Part shown: positions 43,996-54,445 of the stretch, one piece after another
How the letters are laid out: each line of letters begins with the position of its first letter
Position numbering within the stretch: position 1 is the first letter of the stretch
Assembly (NCBI GenBank): GCA_963082975.1
Contig: OY720350.1
Location: 9,257,488-9,321,487, forward strand
Origin: Labia minor
Lineage: Eukaryota; Arthropoda; Insecta; Dermaptera; Spongiphoridae
Reading direction: 5' to 3'
DNA length: 64,000 bases
Made by a program: the position numbers and the translations under genes
The notes under the pieces: model-generated
What the model was told of the DNA's origin: nothing
Database searches by the model: none
The model's input: only the letters and a program-made list of their open reading frames with translations

Positions 43996-44418
43996 AGCCA
44001 ACCTGATAAAAACATAAACACACCAGGATTCTTATTTGAAGTGAAAGCAGCCAAGATCTTTTACGACCATTACAACAAACGCTATCTTTTTGCGTTTTTT
44101 TTTTTCCGAAAGATTATTTACTATATTTTCATTTGGAAATAAATATATCACTTAAAAGTTTTAATACCTTTGACTAAAGAAAATTAAATAATGAATTAGA
44201 ATTAATAAACAAAAATACTCTTTTGGTATTCAATGTATTTTAAAAACTTGATATTACCAATAGATTTTATATTTATTATTATTTTAAATAACACCATAGA
44301 TTTGTTATCATAATACAAACAAATTTAAATTCTTTGATTATTTTTTTTTTTTTTCAATTTCTCATTGTAAATTTTTAATTATTGTTTTTTAAAATTAAAT
44401 ATATATATTAAAAATGAA
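43996..44418. other. AT-rich spacer, no gene seen
   Basis: AT-rich filler with T runs near 44095-44106 and 44341-44355. Confidence 0.6.
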
Positions 44419-44692
44419 GGCGCCATTGGGTGTGTGGGTAGCGAACCTGCCTCAGATTCACATGGTCCCGGGCCTGGCAAGGGAATTTCCCTAGCTGGGG
44501 TCTATGGGACGGAGGCAACCCAGCCTCCGGGAACAACATTGGGGAAAAGCTACTTGATAGCGTCTCCGATCAAGAAAATCAAGGTAAAGGTTGAGAGGTC
44601 CCGTTCTACTTATCATAGGACACCTCATTGATATAACCGGCTTGATAGGCGCTGTCCAAGCATAGGACGTAAAAAAGTCAGTGTTTTTTTTT
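44419..44692 (+). mobile_element. tRNA-derived SINE-1, plus strand
   Basis: The sense copy shows the layout directly: GGCGCCATTGGGTGTGTGG, GGTAGCGAACCTGCCTC (A-box region) and CATGGTCCCGGGCCTGGC. The B box is lost, because a deletion joins the two CCCGGG words (other copies read CCCGGGTTCAAGTCCCGGGC). The body follows: TCCGATCAAGAAAATCAAGG and TTGATATAACCGGCTTGATA. It ends GGACGTAAAAAAGTCAGTG then a T run. Loss of the B box means the copy cannot be transcribed from its own promoter. Confidence 0.85.
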
Positions 44693-45403
44693 ATATATAT
44701 ATTAAAAATAAACGTTAAATATTCATAGGTACCTACCTGTATTGTACTATAAAAAGAGGAAAACAATTGCAATTTATTAAAAAGTGACTAAAACAGAAAC
44801 ATGGAAAATATTTTAAAAATGTTACTCTTCTCTCTAAATATTTATTTATTTATTCTCTCCCCCTTCTATATCTCTACTTCTTTTTCTTCTGGCTATAAAT
44901 ATCTAACAAATTTTCAGTTTAATGCCCTTTCAAAATGCGGAAGCTTTTAAATATTTTTGTTTGTTTGTTTTTGTTTTTATATTGTATATATATATATATA
45001 TAATTTTTTTTCAACTACTCTTTCTCTCTTTCTCTTTTGTTTTTGCACATCTGTTATATACCAACTTAGCTGGTCAGATTTTTTTCCATTCAGATATAGA
45101 GAAGAATAAAAAATAAAAGCATTCTCTTCTTGAAACAAGTTCAGAGAATTTATTCATCTTGCCGGTCGGTTGATTCAGCTCACCTTCATTTAACTTTAAA
45201 ACATAAAACGGTTTCAATTTAATATTGATCAGTGAATGTAATATATTATTGATTCAAGCATTCATTGGATCTTAAATCAAAAAGATCAATGATTTATACT
45301 AATAGAATTATATAATAGTACTTATAGAAATCTCGTTTTTTTTAATTTTTCCTTTTTTGTATTAAATTATAAATCATTTGGAAAGTATTATGACTATGAT
45401 AAA
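44693..45403. other. AT-rich DNA, no gene seen
   Basis: TA repeats near 44985-45001 and AT-rich filler. TTGCCGGTCGGTTGATTC at about 45161 looks like, but is not, a Rep-B end. Confidence 0.55.
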
Positions 45404-45990
45404 AAGCTGGAGTGTCTCCACTCGACTATCTCGCAAATTTTAATTAGATTAATTAACATATATTATATTTAAATTTAATTTAATTAATTATAAATTAAAA
45501 TTAATAAATAATATTTATTAAATCAGCGCATGTTTGGCTCTTTGTTGATGGCACCACGTCACGTGTTGGCGCGTGATTTGCAGTGTTAAAAAATTAATTC
45601 CGGTACTTTCAATCAAGCTGAAATTCTATATATAGCAGTTTTATACAATTTTTAATCATTTGAAAAACTATCAAACATATATATTTATTTTCACGGTCAC
45701 TTTAGAGGAAAAAAATCAAAACGTTGTAGGTAATGACCCTCTTCCGGTTGAGCTACATTTCTCAAAAGTTGGTAACAAATCTACGAATTTTGAATAATTC
45801 CCGTATACCAAATTTCATGATTCTAGCTCAAACCGTTTCTGCGTAATCTTGTCTACACACATACACACACACAGACATTTTTCTCAACCTTAGTGAAAAT
45901 AATTCCGGAACCTTCAAAACGTATAAAAACATCAAAATCTCGACATTGAAAATTTTCGTGATCGCAATACTATCTTTGGCGAGATAGTAA
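45404..45990 (+). mobile_element. Rep-A element, complete reference copy
   Basis: All parts are present in order: AGCTGGAGTGTCTCCACTCG, ACTATCTCGC, an AT palindrome, CACCACGTCACGTGTTGGCG, TATATAGCAGTTTTATAC and ATGACCCTCTTCCGGTTGAG. The core ATACCAAATTTCATGATTCT then CTCAAACCGTTTCTGCG follows. Last come an AC microsatellite, CAGACATTTTTCTCAACC, AAAATTTTCGTGATCGCAAT and the end ACTATCTTTGGCGAGATAGT then AAAA. This is the best copy for defining the family. Confidence 0.85.
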
Positions 45991-46169
45991 AAATAGAATA
46001 GATGATTTTGAATGAAAACTCATCATTTTCTCTTTGAATTATTTTCCGAAATAAAAATTAATAATAATATTTTACATATTTTTTTTTTCTATTTTACACA
46101 TATTCATATAAATCAAACTAATATTGAAAAGCAATAAATAATCAAAAAAATTTCCAGTTATTTCTTTTA
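45991..46169. other. AT-rich spacer
   Basis: AT-rich filler before the fold-back element. Confidence 0.6.
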
Positions 46170-46708
46170 TGGTAATTGTTTACAAAATGTGAAGCTTCAG
46201 TGATTTGGATGAAACTTTGCCAGTGGATTCTTTTTTTTAATTCCAAAGAAACTTTCCTTATGCAATATTTCTCGGTCTCTTCTAGTTCACGAGATAAAAC
46301 TTTTATTTAGTTTGTCAGATTAGCTGGTCATGAACGTCGAAATATGCAGCCATTAAGTAATGTTTTATTGACTAATCACTAATTATTCACTTATTGACTA
46401 ATTTTCAGTTTTTTTTCAGTTCGGTTTGGATATGAAAAAACTATTTAATTAATTATTATTTTAATTTTCATATATCCAAACAGAACTGAAAAAAAACCAA
46501 GTAAATTAGTGTAGCCCTCTGATGGCCAAATGAATAAAACTTGGTAGCTAAATAGAATAATAATGGATTTATATGGAAATTTTACTAATTTTTATCTCGC
46601 AAACTAGAAGAGACGGAGAAATATTGCATAAGGAAAGTTTCTTTGGAATTAAAAAAGGAATCCACTGGCAAAGTTTCATCCAAGCTTTTCATTTTGTAAA
46701 CAATTACC
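46170..46708. mobile_element. Long fold-back (hairpin-forming) element
   Basis: The outer arms are 46171-46300 and 46588-46707. GGTAATTGTTTACAAAATG pairs with CATTTTGTAAACAATTACC, GATGAAACTTTGCCAGTGGA with its inverse, and AAGAAACTTTCCTTATGCAA with its inverse. The left arm has a 9-bp insertion (CAGTGATTT) and there are scattered changes. A second, inner pair lies at 46407-46437 and 46464-46497 (TTTTCAGTTCGGTTTGGATA with its inverse) around a 26-bp loop. A transcript could fold into a stem of about 120 pairs. The superfamily is not recognisable and no protein is credible. Confidence 0.7.
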
Positions 46709-47759
46709 TCATTTATTTTTTAATATTTGAGGAATACCTGTTTCAACTCTTAAATTGGATGCTTTAATTATTGTAATTATTTTCATCTACACTTTACTTG
46801 ACTTTATTTATATACCTATATTTGATTTGATTTGTTATCTTTCTTTTTTCAAAATAAATTTCTAATTGTGACGGTATTAACTGAGTGCCCGCATTTCGTC
46901 TATCTTTTCAATCTGGTGACAATCACATACATGCGGGATATGGTTTTTCTCTTTGTCCATGATCAATGTCTTATTTGATAATCTCTCTGACATGAAAAAA
47001 TAGAAAGGAAAAAAAAAATACACAAAATATAGACTACATCTTTTTGAAACTGTATCTCTTTTCTTTCTTTTTTCCATGTCATATATTTAATTGCTGGCAT
47101 CTAAAAAAAAAAATCAAGCAATTTCAACGAAATGAATGGATGATGTCGTTTTTCTCTTTTTCGTTCGGGGATGTTGTTTGTTGGATTCGTTCTTTTTAAT
47201 AAAAACCAGAACCATCAAATGAGAGAGAGACGCTGATGAAATGAGACAGAGAATAGAAACCAGTTCATAAATCAAGATGCAATTTTATTATAAGATCATT
47301 TCATCACAAAACTAAATGAAATGGGTTCATCTCTCGGTAGAGAGTGGAAGAGTCTCAATTAAAAATCACTTGAATCTTGATTTATTGAAATTTATTTATA
47401 ACGTCAAGTTAAAATGCTACCTTAACAGGCGATTATTAATTAAAAGATCATACAATTAAAAAAAAATACGTTGAAATATTTCAGGATTTTTAATTATTTT
47501 TTCAAATAAAGATATTATATATTATTATTATTATTATTATTAATAGAAATACATATTATAATGTCAATAGGCAAATACTCAATTTTTTAATAAATAAATA
47601 ATTATAGCTTTATTCATATATAAATCTCCGAGATATAATATAAATAGATATATAATTAAAATTCAATATTACTATAAATAAATGAAATATAACATGCTAT
47701 TTTTTTTTTTAAATTAACCAATTTTATTATTTAATCAGAGCCTCTTTCTTTAAATTTTT
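46709..47759. other. AT-rich DNA; complex patch at 47100-47380
   Basis: The patch includes CGTTCGGGGATGTTG, AACCAGAACCATCAAATG and GACGCTGATGAAATGAGAC. There is no open frame and no repeat end. A minus-strand 66-codon frame at 46877-47077 is Lys/Phe-rich and unrecognised. Confidence 0.4.
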
Positions 47760-48125
47760 ACGATGCGTTCACGAAAATTTTCGATGTTTTTATACGTTTT
47801 GAAGGCCGCTGAGTCGTTTTCACTAAGTTAGAAAAAATTCGTAATCTTCAATTGCTACTTACCTGGTAATGTATTTAATTTTTTTATCAAAACTATGATA
47901 AAAGTTAAAAAGCAGTTGAAAACAAATGCTATTTCATAAATTTGCGCAATTAAAATATAGTATTAAGCCAAAGTCTTCTTATTTCAATAAAATGTTGTGT
48001 GTCAGTGGAAATTATGTTAAAAACCTTAAATCAAAAATAAAATTTTAATTAATTTTCAAATATAGAAAAAAGCTGGATTATCCAATTCAAATTTGCGAAA
48101 TAGTCGAGTGGGGACACTCCAGATT
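47760..48125 (-). mobile_element. Degenerate Rep-A, both ends recognisable
   Basis: The left piece, TTCACGAAAATTTTCGATG to TTTTATACGTTTTGAAGGCC and GAGTCGTTTTCACTAAG, is the Rep-A subterminal side on the minus strand. The right piece, CCAATTCAAATTTGCGAAAT then AGTCGAGTGGGGACACTCC, is the hairpin side. The 220 bp between them is unlike Rep-A and may be an insertion or strongly decayed interior. Confidence 0.65.
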
Positions 48126-48231
48126 TTTTATATTTGCAATAAAAGTAATAGAATACAATTTCTATATACAATAAAAGATTCACAATTCAAATTTTAAGAT
48201 AATAATTGTGATTAACCAATCAATTAGTCTA

Positions 48232-48736
48232 GCGATATCGCCCCCTGGGGGGCAATTGACATCTTAAAGGGTTGTGCCAAATATTTCGCACACGTTCAGC
48301 TGACATCGTACATGCCTCAGCTATCTTGAATGTTTTAAATAAAGCAAAAAAAAAAATTTTAAAACATCGTTTTTCTTGGTCAGGCCGGAAACTTTTCACC
48401 CCACCCTCGTATAGTATTTTTGGGGGGGGCGAAATCATTTTCAACTCTAAAAAAAGGTAAGATGATTTTGCGAACTGGCTTTTAAACATTTCCGCTTTTT
48501 TTAATCTTTTTCAATATGGTTTTTTTTTTAAAAAAAAAGGGTAAGATGATTTTGCGATTAGGTTCTGAAACTCGATTTTTCAATATGGCTCTAAGGATCA
48601 CCAAGTGTACCTACCTTTTATTATGGATTGTCATGCAATTTTTATCTGTTAAAATTTATAGGGGAGGGGGGGGGGGGCGATTTATGAAGCCGGCCTTACG
48701 AAGTGGGCGTTTGGTCCAAAAAGGTTGAGAACCACT
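48232..48736 (-). mobile_element. hAT MITE interrupted by a mariner end
   Basis: Inverted relative of 48938-49367. The shared words are GCGATATCGCCCCCTGGGG, ACATCTTAAAGGG, GGGCGAAATCATTTTCAAC, AAGTGTACCTACCTTTTATT and GGTCCAAAAAGGTTGAGAAC. The left terminal CAGTGATTCTCAACC is lost and the right end reads TTGAGAACCACT. Part of its interior is replaced by the mariner fragment 48271-48409. A G run (about 48665-48677) matches the C run of the other copy. Confidence 0.8.
48271..48409 (-). mobile_element. Mariner terminal fragment inside a hAT copy
   Basis: It runs from GTGCCAAATATTTCGCACAC to TTTTCACCCCACCCTCG, then TA. On the minus strand this is the mariner 5' end with the first transposase codons (MSAERVRNIWHN), the same breakpoint region as at 42409. 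Confidence 0.8.
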
Positions 48737-48937
48737 ACATTTAGTCTATTCTGAATTTAATTTATAATAAAATCAAATTTTATTGATTTTATTTAATATT
48801 GTTCACATTTGATTTGAAATATCAATTATAATAGTTATTATAAATACCTGGTTTATCGAGCAGCTGGTTGATATTTTAAAAAAAATATATACTTTGTCAA
48901 CTTTGTCTTTTGGGTTAAAAAATTTGTCTGTCTAACC
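48737..48937. other. AT-rich spacer between two hAT copies
   Basis: AT-rich filler with no recognised feature. Confidence 0.6.
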
Positions 48938-49367
48938 CAGTGTTTCTCAACCTTTTTGGACCAAACGCCCCCCTTTGTAAGACCTGCTTCTTAATTCGCC
49001 CCCCCCCCCCCCCCCCCCCCTATAAATTTTTACAGATAAAAATTTCATGATAATCCCTAATATAAGGTAGGTACACTAGGTGATACTTTGAGCCATATTG
49101 AAAAATCGAGTTTCAGAACATGATTGCAAAATCATCTGACCTTTTTTTTATTTTTATTTTTAAGAACCATAATGAAAAAAATTGAAAAAAGAGGAAATGT
49201 TTAAAAAGTCTGTTCGCAAAATCATCTTACCTTTTTTTAGAGTTGAAAATGATTTCGCCCCCCAAAAATAACTTATCGCCCCCCAAAATCGTACAATCAA
49301 ATAATCGCCCCCTTTAAGATGTCGATCGCCCCCCAGGGGGCGATATCGCCCAGGTTGAGAATCACTG
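48938..49367 (+). mobile_element. Complete hAT MITE with exact 8-bp target duplication
   Basis: The ends are CAGTGTTTCTCAACCTTTTT and CAGGTTGAGAATCACTG. The flanks are the identical 8 bp GTCTAACC (48930-48937 and 49368-49375). A run of about 22 C lies at 48999-49020. GCGCAAAATCATCT-type phrases repeat internally. Several GCCCCCC words near the right end (49250-49350) form direct repeats, and GCCCCCCAGGGGGCG is a palindrome. Non-autonomous. Confidence 0.9.
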
Positions 49368-49375
49368 GTCTAACC

Positions 49376-50569
49376 GGAAACATTAATAATGTGACTGGTT
49401 TGATTTATATGATTATCTTCTATTCTAGTATTGAAAATATTCCCTATTTTTTGTATTGTACATAGTATTTGACTAAATAATGTATAAAATGTATAATGTT
49501 ATACATCAATTATTTTTTTTTAATTTATTTAAATAAAATAATTATTCAGGTGAGTTTAAAATTCAATCGAGTTAATCAAATTCAATATAATTATTTGATC
49601 ATATTTTAATAATAATAAGAAATTGTTTAATTAAAAATCAGAAACAGAATTTTTGATAGTAGATATAATAAGATTAGATAGATATTCATAATTAAAAAAT
49701 AGAATGTCATATTTAATTTAAAGTAATTTTGTTTTTTTTTTCAGGTGAGTTTCAAATTCAAACGAATTTCTTCCGAGCTTCTATTTCTATTCTTAAGGTA
49801 ATTCAATAATTTAAAATTATTCAAAAAAATTTAATAAATACTTTTTCTCAATGATTTAATAAATAAAAAATTCTCGTATTATTGTTTTTATTAATTTATT
49901 TTTAATTTATATAAATATAGAAGTATTAGACTTTTGATCACATTCTATTTTCTATAAAAGTATCTTGTTTCATTCAATGTGTTGTTTTTTTTATTTTTAT
50001 TTTTTTATTTAGTGTTAGTTTCAAGTTTAAACTCTTCCTGTTTTATCAGATTTTAATAACATTTGACAAGAGTCAACTGATATGGATGAAATTTGATAGC
50101 AATATATCAAAATATCACGTTTTCGGTTTTAATTAAAATAAAGCAATATAAAATATATAAGCAAAAAAATAATATATTAAATTAATAAAAAAAAAATAAA
50201 TAAATATTGTCTTTACGAAAATAGATCAAATGAAAGAGCAAAAAATTTCATAAATACATTAACGTTGATTTAAATAAATTAATTAATTGAGTTAATTTTG
50301 AGAAAAAAAAAATTTAATAATAATTTAATATCTTAAGTTAACTGGAATTTTTAAATTTAAAAATGACAACACATAACCTGAAAAATTAATTGTGAGAAAA
50401 ATATGATAGGTGGCACGAAATAGTGAAGAAATGATCTAGTTATATACTCGTATGTATATTTATAAAATGCATTCCAATAATTCCAAATATACGATATAGA
50501 ATATTATAATAGGTTGATAAATATTTCGATGTCCCTCGTTGGGCATTCAATATAATAGTTGGATAAAAA
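49376..50569. other. AT-rich DNA, no gene seen
   Basis: AT-rich throughout. The phrase TTCAGGTGAGTTT occurs twice (about 49547 and 49741), each time before AAAATTCAA/CAAATTCAA, as a small direct repeat of unknown origin. Confidence 0.5.
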
Positions 50570-50890
50570 TTAAAGGCACACTTTGGGAGCCAATTGTATA
50601 AGTTGAATAATAATTAAGATATTGATGATAATATATATATATATGTAAATGAATAATAAAAGAAACACAAAAAAATGGGGTTTGTTAAATAATACAAAAT
50701 CAGCCACTCTGTCTTCAGTAATGATTGGTTTAGAACAAAGAAATAATAGGGGATCGCACTTAAATGTTATCAGTGTAAGGATCTGATCCCAAAACTCTTT
50801 CTCTTGAGAGGAGAGAGGGCTGGTCAACGTAATTTTGGGAATCCCTCCATGGTTCTGGGTTGCCCAACAGGGCAGCACCTCACGGGAGTC
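50570..50890 (-). other. Complex patch with a 102-codon minus frame, unrecognised
   Basis: From 50690 to 50890 the sequence is richer and the minus frame starts MLPCWATQNHGGIPKITLTS, then turns into Ile/Tyr-rich AT-derived residues. I recognise no family. CTAGGTTTGACTCCCGTGAG on the minus strand (about 50881-50900) resembles a B box with one change, but no A box or tRNA shape is found, so a SINE is not called. It may be a retroelement scrap or regulatory DNA. Confidence 0.25.
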
Positions 50891-52176
50891 AAACCTAGAA
50901 TTACTTAAATTTAAAAAAAAAATTATTTTAAAATTAATTAAATTAATTAATTAAATAAATTTCGCCCGTTACAATATAAGATATTACTGTTTGGCTACTT
51001 GTTAGGATTTATGTAGATATCAATAAACTATATAGATTGAAATCAGAAAAATTATTTAAAAAGATATGCATTCATTCACATTAATACATTCCACTCTTTA
51101 AGAGAATTTTTATAATTACAATTTCTCTAATGGCTAGTATTTCGATGTAAATTTAATATTAAAATTACTGATGCATTCTGAAAAGGAATTTGAAATTACT
51201 ATTATACTCTACTTACTTAATAAATAAATCACACTTACACACTCGAAAGGATTAAATTACTTGAACATCAATAGACATTTCCAATTATCCAAACGGAAGG
51301 GAATACAATAATAATATAAATTCATTAAATATAATGAATAAATTTAAAGATTAGATTCTTAAAGAATTATCATGACATGACATAATCAGAACATCGCAGT
51401 CATATAATATGAAATAAAATAATATGTAAATATATGAATATATATCAAGAATTATTGAATATATGTGAAATAATTTGCTTTTAGAACGTTTGACTCTTAA
51501 CTTGAAATGTCAATATTCAATATTCAGATCTTGATTAAGAGAACAAAGCAAATTAAAAATTTAATAAATTCATTCAATATTTAATTATTTATGTAAATAA
51601 AAATCATAAAATATTTTTTTATTAATAACAAACAGATATACCATAGAAGACATATTTTATTGTAATAATAATGAGGATAGAAACAATTGATCAATCTAAT
51701 TAACCTCTTACAATTAGACAATTCGGAATTCAAATGTTCTTGAAAGTAGCAACGATAATTCCTCCAACTGTCCCTATCGTTAGACACTTTTGCCAACCCC
51801 CTCTTGAAATCTAACAAAACAAAAAAAAAACGTTTTGATATTAGAATGAATCTGTTTATTTTTTGGTAAATGATGAAGACATACGAGTATCTACCATATG
51901 ATGTCCTTAACCATATAAGTCATACTCAACTATATACACTCTTGTCTCTAACACTCTCTTACAACCCTCGTTGTCAATCCCCTATTTTAGATGGTCCACT
52001 TGAAAAAGTTCTTTGTTTCTCTACCGGCCTCCTTTCATCTGCTTAATATTTGTATATGAAAATAGATATTATTGTTCAATATCCAGTCATTCACAAGAAT
52101 TGAACACGGTCTGTATAAAAATGAAAAAAATATAGAAAATTTGGAATGATTATATTAAAAATAATTACTTTTAATA
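50891..52176. other. AT-rich DNA, no gene seen
   Basis: AT-rich with minor complexity near 51945-52045 (CCCTCGTTGTCAATCCCC, GGTCCACTTGAAAAAG, CTACCGGCCTCC). The 78-codon minus frame at 51581-51817 is not recognised. Confidence 0.5.
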
Positions 52177-52382
52177 AGGTCACCAAATCAGGAAATTTTT
52201 ACTTTTTCTTAGAACCAAATTGAATAAAAATTTTGGATAAAATGTTCAAAAAGCTTAGTCCAGAAAACGTTTGACCATTTTTTAGAGACAAATTGAAAAA
52301 ATTTTGAAAAAAGTACGAAATGACAGTTAGGAGGACACTTACAAAAGGACAGAGCTTACAAATGGAGGACGATTGGTCACCT
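52177..52382 (-). mobile_element. Rep-D MITE, long-interior form, TA-flanked
   Basis: The ends are AGGTCACCAAATCAGG and ACGATTGGTCACCT, with TA at 52175-52176 and 52383-52384. This form keeps an interior stretch, AAGCTTAGTCCAGAAAACGT then TTGACC, which is shared with 58993-59937 and absent from the copy at 11637. It therefore supplies the uninterrupted version of the site into which Rep-B inserted at 59128. Confidence 0.75.
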
Positions 52383-52734
52383 TACTTTTATAATATATAA
52401 GATTTCTTTCAAATCATTATATAATTATTTGTAGAAATAATGTTAATATCTACATAGGCGTATGCAGATTTAACTTGATAATGATTTAATTAAGTGACAA
52501 ATAAATTTTAATTTGTTATACTAAAGATTGCATCAAAATTAAATAAATTTTAAAATATATTGTCGTATTTCAAAAAATAAATACATAATATCTATTTGCA
52601 GCTATATGTATAAGAATCATTGCACAATATCGTGATTATATAATTGTTCATTGAATGTTTTTTTTTTTTTTTTTTTTTTGTCGTAACGATGACTATTTCA
52701 ATTTGCATGTTTGAAATTTGAATTGAAACGTATT
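52383..52734. other. AT-rich spacer with T run
   Basis: AT-rich filler; a T run of about 21 at 52659-52679. Confidence 0.6.
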
Positions 52735-53110
52735 TACCCCTCTCTTTCTCCACCCACCCCCCTACACCACCCTTCGGGTCTTTTATTTCTAATCAGACAG
52801 TTTCGTGTCCGAATTCGAGAGCGATTAGCGGACTAACAAGCCCTGAAGGTCCTCCTGGACAGATGGAACGATAAAAACACAGGAGCAAATTGAAAAATCC
52901 AGGGGATCCGTTCGTTTCGTCGTTTTTTCCTAAATTGGACATGGGGAGGAGTTCGGCAGATGGCTTGTAAGCAGCAATTACGCCCGGATAAGGGCTAAGG
53001 ACACTGACACCCGTCCGCTCGTAGAAAAAGGGCCCACCTCTCCCTCCTCTACCATCTCTATCCTTTTGACTCACTCCTTCCACTGTCGAACTGTTTTACG
53101 TCAACTTACC
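52735..53110. promoter_or_regulatory. GC-richer island with a strong polypyrimidine-AG
   Basis: CCCCTCTCTTTCTCCACCC and CCTTCGGGTCTTTTATTTCT lead to AATCAG at 52796, a textbook-looking splice acceptor. Downstream, a plus frame of 25 codons runs to a stop at 52872-52874 and includes SPEGPPGQMER. On the other strand a 96-codon frame (52793-53083) spans the whole island. Neither is recognised as a gene. The island could be a last exon with 3' untranslated region, or an enhancer. Confidence 0.3.
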
Positions 53111-53118
53111 ACACTGAA

Positions 53119-53370
53119 TTGTTTTTTAATTCGATTAATATTCCCCATTTTTTTTTTGTCATTCATTTGTTTTTGTTTAAATCCAATGAATTAAAATAAA
53201 AGATAAGATTAAAAAATTCGAACAAAAAATATCAATAAAATGCATTTGTTTTATTTTTTTATTTTTCTAATAAAGTAAATATTCAAATTATATAATCAAA
53301 ACAAATGAATACTTATATAAAAGTATTTTCATAAAATAAATAATAAATAAAATTAATATTAATATTGATA
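53119..53370 (+). repeat. Duplicated block shared with 11388-11636
   Basis: Nearly identical to the block upstream of Rep-D at 11637, from TTTAATTCGATTAATATTCC to ATTAATATTGATA. Direct orientation, 42 kb away. Confidence 0.8.
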
Positions 53371-53565
53371 AGGTGACAAATCGTCCTCCTTTAGGGAGGA
53401 CAGTCCTCCATTTGTAAGCTCTCTCCTTTTGTAAGTGTCCTCCTAACTGTCCTTCTTTTTGATATCTGTCCCGTTTATTGAAATATTTAGGACATCATTT
53501 CGTACTTTTTTTCAAAATTTTTTCAATTTGTCTCTAAAAAAAGGTAAAATGTCCTGATTTGGTAA
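53371..53565 (+). mobile_element. Rep-D, 3' end missing
   Basis: It starts AGGTGACAAATCGTCCTCC after TA, carries AGGGAGGACAGTCCTCC and AAATGTCCTGATTTGGT, and stops before the terminal GGTCACCT. It matches 11637-11853 closely up to that point. Confidence 0.75.
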
Positions 53566-53738
53566 TAATATTAAAATAAATAATTGGAATAAACATTAAT
53601 ATTGAGAAGTACTTTTTCTTAATACTAAAGCTACAAACTAAACAAATATTAATTGTTTAATTAATTTAATATTTAATTATTATTATTATATTAATTAATT
53701 AATCTTTCTCTTGTGGTGTCTCATAAACTTTTTTTTTT
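53566..53738. other. AT-rich spacer
   Basis: AT-rich filler ending in a T run that precedes Rep-B. Confidence 0.6.
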
Positions 53739-54115
53739 ACCGACCGACGGCAGGAAGGGAATGTATTGTTTTCACACCAAATTTCACATGTAGTGATTTT
53801 TACAACAGAAAAAGTATTTTTTGCATGATGTTTGTCCGTCTGTCAGTTGTGTGTCCTTATAGTCGTGTATAGCTTGGACGGCTCAACGGATTTTGATAAA
53901 ATTTTGTATATTTACTTAATGCATCAATAGCATGAATTCATCAACTTTTGTTAAATATCCGAAATCCGGAGAAGTGGTAGTTCACAATTAATTTTATATT
54001 CATTGTCGCTGTGAAAATATTTCACTTAAAATATAGTAGTAATTAATAATTGAGTAATTAAACTAAAAATAAAAACCAAGGTAATATAATTTAGTAATTT
54101 TAATTCAAGTTTTAA
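53739..54115 (-). mobile_element. Rep-B, alternative-interior subtype, truncated
   Basis: The end ACCGACCGACGGCAGGAAGG is followed by TTGCATGATGTTTGTCCG, GGACGGCTCAACGGATTTTG, ATCCGAAATCCGGAGAAGTG and then TATTCATTGTCGCTGTG, AAATATTTCACTTAAAATAT and AATTAAACTAAAAATAAAAA. That last section matches the interior of the split copy at 33944 and no others, so the two define a subtype. The hairpin end is missing. Confidence 0.75.
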
Positions 54116-54445
54116 AAATATTCAAATGAATCAGAAAAGACAACTTTAAAAAATTATAATATTATACTATTAAATAATTTTTAGTAAAAAAATAATAATA
54201 AATAATATAATTATAATATCCAATTTAACCAATGAGAATTTTGAAAGTTCACATTCTAAATATAATAAACATTATACTATGTCAAATTATTGTACTTTAA
54301 CAAAAATATTACTAATAAATTATTTTATTAATCAAAATAAAGTAAACCCTTATGATCTATCTCCTGAGTGTACTAATTTTGTATATACATTTGAAATTGA
54401 AATTATTTAGTTGTATTGTATACTAATGTTTCATGGAAGTATTGA
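54116..54445. other. AT-rich spacer, no gene seen
   Basis: AT-rich filler. TACTAAT at 54421-54427, shortly before the coding-like segment, matches a branch-point word. Confidence 0.5.

Noticed and set aside
45150-45180. Rep-B terminus (CCGGTCGGTTG)
   Set aside because: The match is 8-9 bp only; neither the ACTATCGTC neighbour nor the hairpin is present.
50875-50905. tRNA-derived SINE head on the minus strand (TTTGACTCCC)
   Set aside because: Only a B-box-like word is present; no T-arm stem and no A box at the expected distance.
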